Below, one piece after another: positions 59,095-64,000 of a stretch of 64,000 nucleotides of DNA. The stretch's first letter is position 1. The number at the start of each line of letters is the position of its first letter. The DNA is from Gp1-AA133 sp964641665 (GTDB lineage: Bacteria > Acidobacteriota > Terriglobia > Terriglobales > Acidobacteriaceae), in the NCBI GenBank assembly GCA_964641665.1, contig CAZXKO010000097.1:1-64000 (forward strand), in the 5' to 3' direction. The notes below the pieces were generated by a model. That model was not told the DNA's origin. It saw only the letters and a list, made by a program, of their open reading frames with translations, and did no database searches. The translations under genes and the position numbers were made by a program.

Positions 59095-60882
59095 TTACCA
59101 CCCCATCTTCTGCCCCTTGTTCTGCTCGTCGAGCCACTTCTGCAGGGGCGCGAAGTATTCCAGCAGGGCAGCACCGTCGATCTGGCGGGTTCCGGTCAGG
59201 GCCACGAGCGCGTCAGGCCAGGGCTTGCTTTGACCTATGGCCAGCATCGCGTTGAACTTCGCGCCCGCTTCTTTCGAGCCGTAGAACGTGCAGCGGTGTA
59301 GCGGGCCGCTGTATCCGGACGCCTGGCAGAGAGCGCGGTAGAACTGGAACTCCAGCATGTGGGCGAGGAAGTAGCGGATGTAAGGGGTATTGCTGGCCAC
59401 GTGATATTTGGCGCCCGGATCGAAATCGGCTTCGCTGCGCCCCACCGGAGGCGCCACCCCCTGATAATTCAGGCGCAGCTCCCACCAGGCTTTGTTGTAC
59501 TCGGCAGGCTTCACTTCTCCTGAGAATACTTTCCAGCGCCACTGATCGATCAGTAAGCCGAAGGGCAGGAACGCAACCCGGTCGAGCGCCTGCTTGAGCA
59601 GGAGCGGTATGTCGGCGTCGGCGGATGGCACCTTGTCGAGCAGGCCGACTTTCTGCAGATACTCGGGTGTGATGGCGAGGGCAATAGTATCGCCGATCGC
59701 CTCGTGGAAGCCGTCGTTGGCGCCGCTCTGAAATAGCGGCGGCTGATCCTTGTATGCCCGCTGATACATGTTGTGGCCGAGTTCGTGGTGGATGGTCACG
59801 AAGTCGACGTCGCGGATCTGGATGCACATCTTGACCCGGAGATCTTCCTTGTTGTCGAGGTCCCAGGCGCTGGCGTGGCAGACCACATCGCGATCCGCAG
59901 GCTTGGTAAAGAGCGAACGCTCCCAAAAAGTTGCCGGCAGCGGCGCGAAGCCCAGCGAAGTGTAGAAGCGTTCACCGTATCGGACCATCTCCTTGGCATC
60001 AACCTTCTTTGCTTTCAGCAGTTCCGTGAGGTCGTAGCCGCGCGTGTTTTCCGGGAGCCCGAGCAGGGGAAAGACGTTGCCCCACTCCTGCGCCCAGGGA
60101 TTGCCGAGAAGATCAGCGGGAATGGGGCCGTTCGGTGGCACCAGGGTCGCGCCATAGTGCTGCGACAGGCGCGCGCGAACATAGGCATGCAGAGACAGAT
60201 AGAGCGGACGCACCTGGTTCCATAGCCGTTCGAGGTCAGCACTGAAAGCATCCGGCGGCATGTCGTAACCCGAGCGCCACATAACGCCGGTGTCTTTGAA
60301 GCCCATCTCGCGGGCACCTTGGTTCGAGAGCTCAACGAAACGTGCGTAGCGATCGCGCATGGCTGCGCCGACCTTGTGCCAGCCGACCCACACATCTTTG
60401 AGTTCTTCGGGATTGTGGCTGGTCGTCATGAGGCGTTCGATGGCCGTGATGTCGAGACAGTCATCGGGCTTGCGGCAGTACTTGCCCTTGCCATAGTCGG
60501 CGTCGAGGGAGCTGGCAATCTGGGTCAGCTCTTTGCGGAGCTTCGGATCCTTCGGAGCCGGAGCGGCGAGGGAGAGGCGCAACAGCAGGAATTTTCGGGC
60601 CAGGTCGGGAGGAAGGGTGAGCCCGTCGAAGCGCTTGGCCTGTTCCGCCAGCTCGGTGATGACGGCGGTGACCTGGTCGTTGGCGTCGGCGGAGAGGGCC
60701 TCAGTATCTTCGGTGATGAAATTCTCCTGAACCCACGCGGCGCGGGCGGCTTTGATGCCATAGTCGTTGAAACGCTCTTCGGCTTGCTTCATAAACTGTT
60801 CAGCTTCAGCCACGGTCGGCTGGGTTTGCGCGGTAAGCACAATAGGAACGAGCAGCAGAAAAAGGCCGACAACATATTTCAT
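59095..60882 (-). CDS. M2 family peptidyl-dipeptidase (ACE-like), secreted
   Basis: Zinc dipeptidyl carboxypeptidase of 595 residues, exported (signal VGLFLLLVPIVLTAQ). The zinc motif HELGH at about residues 366-370 is in VTIHHELGHNMYQRAYKDQP, and the third ligand Glu is in NDGFHEAIGDT about 24 residues on. CHASAWDLDNKEDLRVKMCI and LAHMLEFQFYRALCQASGYS, GPLHRCTFYGSKEAG are ACE-family signatures. Start ATG at 60882 has GAGGTG upstream. Acidobacteria often carry several such peptidases; here it is the third metallopeptidase gene in the window besides M13 and M61. Confidence 0.94.
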   Translation of the reverse strand: MKYVVGLFLLLVPIVLTAQTQPTVAEAEQFMKQAEERFNDYGIKAARAAWVQENFITEDTEALSADANDQVTAVITELAEQAKRFDGLTLPPDLARKFLLLRLSLAAPAPKDPKLRKELTQIASSLDADYGKGKYCRKPDDCLDITAIERLMTTSHNPEELKDVWVGWHKVGAAMRDRYARFVELSNQGAREMGFKDTGVMWRSGYDMPPDAFSADLERLWNQVRPLYLSLHAYVRARLSQHYGATLVPPNGPIPADLLGNPWAQEWGNVFPLLGLPENTRGYDLTELLKAKKVDAKEMVRYGERFYTSLGFAPLPATFWERSLFTKPADRDVVCHASAWDLDNKEDLRVKMCIQIRDVDFVTIHHELGHNMYQRAYKDQPPLFQSGANDGFHEAIGDTIALAITPEYLQKVGLLDKVPSADADIPLLLKQALDRVAFLPFGLLIDQWRWKVFSGEVKPAEYNKAWWELRLNYQGVAPPVGRSEADFDPGAKYHVASNTPYIRYFLAHMLEFQFYRALCQASGYSGPLHRCTFYGSKEAGAKFNAMLAIGQSKPWPDALVALTGTRQIDGAALLEYFAPLQKWLDEQNKGQKMGW

Positions 60883-60941
60883 GAACACCTCACGATGAAA
60901 GGACATTCAGCAGATATTCGGCAGAGCACGGCGGGAAAAGA

Positions 60942-61799
60942 TTATACGGGAACGCTGGTCGAGGAGTCTGCGACAGCTGATCCGGATTCGTACAAGTCCT
61001 CGACCGCCTTTTGCACCCGGTCCGACAGGGCTTGCATATCGTGGCCGGTGAGTCCAGCAGTAGAGATCGGCTCGCCTACCCGCATCTCCAGGGGACGACA
61101 TTTGATGTGGTAGGTGTTCATCGGGAGCAGTTCGTAGGTGCCCACGAGGGCGACAGGAACGATGTCGACATGTGCCTTGATAGCGAGGAAGAACGCTCCC
61201 GGAAGGAAGGGCTTGATTTGTCCGTCGGGCGTGCGGCCTCCCTCGGGATAAATCACCAGGGGCGTGCCGGCTTTCAAACTTTTCAGCGCCGCGCGGATGC
61301 TACCGATGGAGCCCGCGGGATTCTGCTGGTCGACGCAGATCTGGCCGGAACGCTTCAGATGCCAACCGACGATCGGGTAGGAGAGCAGTTCTTTCTTGAA
61401 TGCGATGCGGAACTGGAAAGGCAGATAGACGTAGAGAACCGGAATATCGAGCGCCGAGGCGTGGTTCACCGCGTAAACATGTGGCTTGGTGGTGTCGATC
61501 TTCTCGAGGCCGGTGACTTTCACCGGGGAGAAGATCGTCTTCATGATCATCCACGACCAGGCGCGGGCGAAGTTGTGCAGGATGCGCTCGGTGTCGCCGA
61601 AAAGCGAAACCGGAATGGAAAGCAGGCCGAGGACTACGGTGTACATCCAGATCAGTGGATCGAAGATGAGGTAGGAACGCAAGCGGCTCAGCATGCCGTA
61701 ATGGGGCACGGGCGCGACCACGCTCTCGAGGGCTTCGGTCTGGGAAGCAACCCGAATCTCTCCGCTCTCGAGCTCCGGCGATGTGGTTCTTAAGGGCAC
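60942..61799 (-). CDS. plsC: 1-acyl-sn-glycerol-3-phosphate acyltransferase
   Basis: Makes phosphatidic acid from lysophosphatidic acid at the inner membrane. The HX4D motif is NHASALDIPVL (about residue 114), the glycerol-phosphate site is PEGGRTPDGQIKPFLPGAFF, a variant of PEGTR, and IVPVALVGTYELLP follows. One or two N-terminal helices (PLIWMYTVVLGLLSIPVSLF) anchor it. Length 285. It lies seven bases after folC and complements plsX in the lipid pathway. Confidence 0.92.
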   Translation of the reverse strand: MPLRTTSPELESGEIRVASQTEALESVVAPVPHYGMLSRLRSYLIFDPLIWMYTVVLGLLSIPVSLFGDTERILHNFARAWSWMIMKTIFSPVKVTGLEKIDTTKPHVYAVNHASALDIPVLYVYLPFQFRIAFKKELLSYPIVGWHLKRSGQICVDQQNPAGSIGSIRAALKSLKAGTPLVIYPEGGRTPDGQIKPFLPGAFFLAIKAHVDIVPVALVGTYELLPMNTYHIKCRPLEMRVGEPISTAGLTGHDMQALSDRVQKAVEDLYESGSAVADSSTSVPV

Positions 61800-61806
61800 G
61801 GTTCCG

Positions 61807-63138
61807 TTAGATGTGCACGCCGAGCGCGCGCATCGCGTCTCCTACAATGTAAATGGAACCAGTAACGACTACCAAACCCCGGGTTCCGGCGGCCACGCGG
61901 GCTTTTGCGAGGGCGGCGGGCACATCGGGGGCCTCGTCAATCTCGACGGCCACCCGGCGGGCTCCCTCGCGGATCTCGGCTGGGGTGGCGGAGCGGGGGT
62001 TGTCGGCGTGGGTGGCGATCACGCAGGCGGCGAGCGGGAACAGAATTTCAGCCATTTCGCCGACGGCCTTGTCGCGCATAGCACCGAAAACAAAGATCAT
62101 CGGACGCTCTTCGTAAGTTGCAGAGAGCGTCGAACGCAGCGCCCAGGCCCCAGCCGGGTTGTGCGCGACATCGAAGACAACCTCCGGATGGTCCACCGTA
62201 GCGGGCACAACCTGGAAACGGCCGGGCCAGCGGGTCTCGCGAATGCCGCGCTCGATGCTGGCGGCCGAGATGGCGGCGAATCCCTGGTGGGTAAGCTCTT
62301 CGGCCGTGGCGATGGCCAGGGCGAGGTTGCGGAGCTGGTGGCGGCCCACCAGCGGCGTCTCCACCTCGATCTGCGTTCCCATGACCTGCAGCGGATAGCG
62401 CGAAACATATCCAGCTTTATCCCGCGTGCTGGGCAGCAAGTATTGCGCACTGTTGGGACTGACGGGCGGCACATACTGCACGGCGCTCACCGCTTTTGCT
62501 CCCGCATCGAAAATGGTGTTCCCGATGACATCGTTGGCATCGGGAGTCTGCGGGAGCGTGACCACGACGCCGTTCGGATGAACGATGCCAGCCTTCTCCC
62601 GCGCGATTTCGCGGATCGTGTTGCCAAGAAATCTCTGATGGTCAAGCGAGATGTCGGTGATGACGCTGACGCGCGGCTCGACCACATTGGTGGCATCGAG
62701 CCGTCCACCCATGCCGACTTCGAGAACGGCGATTTCGACTTTCTCACGGGCAAAGTACTCGAACGTGATCGCGGTGAGCATCTCGAAGAAGCTGGGATGC
62801 CAGGGAAGTTCGTTCTCCGTGACCAGACGTTCGGCCGTGCGGTCGACCAGGTCGTGGATGCCGGCGAAATCGTCATCGGCGATGGCAGCGCCGTTGATGC
62901 CAATCCGCTCGTTGATTCGCACCAAGTGGGGCGAAGTATATAGGCCGGTCTTGTAGCCGGAGGCCTGCAGGATCGACGCCAGCGTCGCGGCCGTGGAACC
63001 CTTGCCGTTCGTGCCGGCGATCAGAACCGCAGGAAACTTGCGCTCTGGACTCTCGAGCGCTTCGAGCAGCACGCGAATGTGGGCCAAGTCGAACTTATGC
63101 GACGGCGTACTGGCCAATTCATGGCCGAGCGCGTACAT
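61807..63138 (-). CDS. folC: Folylpolyglutamate synthase/dihydrofolate synthase
   Basis: Adds glutamate to dihydropteroate and folates. The P-loop is VLIAGTNGKGSTAATLASIL near residue 41, then GLYTSPHLVRINERIGING and FFEMLTAITFEYFAREKVEI, AVLEVGMGGRLDATNVVEPR with the catalytic Mur-ligase signature. The C-terminus has VFDVAHNPAGAWALRSTL and VFGAMRDKA. Length 443. It is between accD and plsC; the accD-folC order is conserved in many bacteria. Confidence 0.95.
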   Translation of the reverse strand: MYALGHELASTPSHKFDLAHIRVLLEALESPERKFPAVLIAGTNGKGSTAATLASILQASGYKTGLYTSPHLVRINERIGINGAAIADDDFAGIHDLVDRTAERLVTENELPWHPSFFEMLTAITFEYFAREKVEIAVLEVGMGGRLDATNVVEPRVSVITDISLDHQRFLGNTIREIAREKAGIVHPNGVVVTLPQTPDANDVIGNTIFDAGAKAVSAVQYVPPVSPNSAQYLLPSTRDKAGYVSRYPLQVMGTQIEVETPLVGRHQLRNLALAIATAEELTHQGFAAISAASIERGIRETRWPGRFQVVPATVDHPEVVFDVAHNPAGAWALRSTLSATYEERPMIFVFGAMRDKAVGEMAEILFPLAACVIATHADNPRSATPAEIREGARRVAVEIDEAPDVPAALAKARVAAGTRGLVVVTGSIYIVGDAMRALGVHI

Positions 63139-63165
63139 CCGGGCGATAGCAGTTTCGTAGGAAAT

Positions 63166-63210
63166 CAGGTGTCAGGTCTCGGGTCTTGGGTGTTAGGTCT
63201 TGGGTGTTAT
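63166..63210 (-). repeat. CCAAGACCTAACACCC word array, third copy
   Basis: On the plus strand GGTGTCAGGTCTCGGGTCTT then GGGTGTTAGGTCTTGGGTGT; inverted relative to the arrays at 24021 and 24888. It fills most of the space between folC and accD. Confidence 0.65.
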
Positions 63211-63361
63211 CTCACTCTCTGGGCACGCGAGAACGCACCTTCGACGCGTACCTAGGGTATCAAGTTTGGGGCGGGCGTTTCGAGGGGCGGTCAGCCAGAG
63301 GGGTGGGAGTGGGGTCAAAGTGTGCGGTCCAGCGCTCGAGGTGCTACCCGTGCGTCTGTCC

Positions 63362-64000
63362 CTACGCCGCCTTCGCCATAAAATCCAGCGCGCGCGCCAA
63401 ATAGGCCTTCAAATCGCGGCGGTGGACCACTGCATCCAGCATGCCGTGTTCCAGCAGGAATTCGCTGCGCTGGAAACCAGGCGGCAGCTTCTGGCGGATG
63501 GTTTGCTCAATGACGCGCGGCCCGGCGAAGCCGATCAGTGCGCCGGGTTCGGCGATGTTCAGGTCACCCAGCATAGCGAAAGAAGCCGTTACGCCACCGG
63601 TGGTGGGGTCAGTCAGGACCGAGATGTAGGGGACTTTCAGCTCGTCCAGGCGAGCGAGCGCGGCCGAGATTTTCGCCAGCTGCATCAGGCTGATGACGCC
63701 TTCCATCATGCGGGCACCGCCTGAGGCAGAAATAATGATCAGCGGGGTGTGGGTGTCCCCAGCCTTCTCGATGGCGCGGGTGATGACCTCGCCCACCACC
63801 GCGCCCATGCTGCCCCCGATGAAGGCGTATTCCATCGAACTCATGATCACCGGGCGGCTATGCAGCTTGCCTTGCGCGTTGATGACCGCGTCGGTCAGTT
63901 CGGTATCAGCCCGAGCGCGCTTGAGACGGGACGAGTAGGGCTTGAGGTCGACAAACTTCAGCGGGTCGGTCGAGGACAAATTGTTGTCGAAGATTTCGTA
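63362..64000 (-). CDS. accD: Acetyl-CoA carboxylase carboxyltransferase subunit beta, 5' end beyond the window
   Basis: Transfers the carboxyl group from carboxybiotin to acetyl-CoA for fatty-acid synthesis. The visible C-terminal 212 residues include NAQGKLHSRPVIMSSMEYAF, IGGSMGAVVGEVITRAIEKA, ISASGGARMMEGVISLMQLA and TDPTTGGVTASFAMLGDLNI, EPGALIGFAGPRVIEQTIRQ, the core of the beta subunit. The frame stays open through base 64000, and the N-terminal zinc ribbon would lie beyond. The gene order accD-folC-plsC is transcribed leftward. Confidence 0.95.
   Translation of the reverse strand, partial: YEIFDNNLSSTDPLKFVDLKPYSSRLKRARADTELTDAVINAQGKLHSRPVIMSSMEYAFIGGSMGAVVGEVITRAIEKAGDTHTPLIIISASGGARMMEGVISLMQLAKISAALARLDELKVPYISVLTDPTTGGVTASFAMLGDLNIAEPGALIGFAGPRVIEQTIRQKLPPGFQRSEFLLEHGMLDAVVHRRDLKAYLARALDFMAKAA

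Noticed and set aside
61783..62943. Long open frame on the plus strand opposite folC
   Set aside because: It is a shadow of the GC-rich folC gene: low-complexity Gly/Arg/His composition and no known motif, whereas folC on the other strand has all its signatures.
1..64000. tRNA, rRNA, tmRNA or RNase P genes
   Set aside because: I looked for T-loop (GTTCGANTC-like) sequences with a plausible acceptor stem and found none convincing. A tRNAscan-SE or Infernal run would settle it.

Overview
The window is about 60% GC with short intergenic spaces and reads as chromosomal DNA of an Acidobacteriota bacterium, most likely class Terriglobia. The grounds are gene content (VWFA-like exported protein, M2/M13/M61 secreted peptidases, Isoquinoline 1-oxidoreductase pair, GH5 and GH31 enzymes, REC-histidine kinase fusion, many exported orphans) and several dispersed intergenic repeat families. 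No rRNA, tRNA, CRISPR array, prophage or complete insertion sequence was recognised. The species is inference.

Layout. 0.2-4.0 kb: molybdenum hydroxylase pair followed by a secreted GH5 glycosidase. 4.1-8.1 kb: a VapBC-type and a MazEF-type toxin-antitoxin module on either side of ribosomal protein S1 and a secreted NTF2-like protein. 8.2-11.2 kb: the conserved yceD-rpmF-plsX-fabD fatty-acid and phospholipid cluster. 11.9-15.9 kb: a TetR-controlled four-gene drug-efflux-type ABC operon with a clear promoter and operator. 16-20 kb: NIPSNAP protein, universal stress protein, a frameshifted M61 peptidase and a VWA protein. 20.5-22.4 kb: a threonine-synthase-like PLP enzyme and a ubiquitin-like sulfur carrier behind a strong promoter, a SAM-I riboswitch and a terminator. 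22.5-31.8 kb: broken Maf gene, TPR protein, DinB-like protein, Ddl, arginase, AsnS, sugar isomerase, gamma-glutamyltransferase. 31.9-37.9 kb: sugar transporter plus ROK kinase, MmcQ, GNAT, HtrA protease, CoaE. 38.2-45.8 kb: FolD, Trm112, small proteins, FtsX-type permease, polytopic membrane protein, glycosyltransferase, hydrolase, truncated di-haem protein. 45.9-49 kb: REC-histidine kinase and a gene-poor stretch of small orphans. 49-58.4 kb: M13 peptidase, a multiply frameshifted exported protein, a TetR gene divergent from a metalloprotease-like protein with a lost catalytic Glu, PilZ protein, frameshifted GH31. 58.4-64 kb: DUF2239, M2 peptidase, then plsC-folC-accD (accD runs off the right edge).

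The most interesting system is the SAM-riboswitch operon at 20.5-22.4 kb. SAM control fits sulfur amino acid synthesis better than threonine synthesis. The paired carrier ends Gly-Gly followed by three extra residues. Together this suggests thiocarboxylate-dependent homocysteine (or cysteine) formation. A second theme is a set of intergenic word-array repeats: short words repeated two to five times with drift, often as inverted pairs around a core. Several of them run into coding ends. A third is that four genes carry single-base frameshifts while the reading in the new frame stays well conserved, so they are either young pseudogenes or assembly errors.
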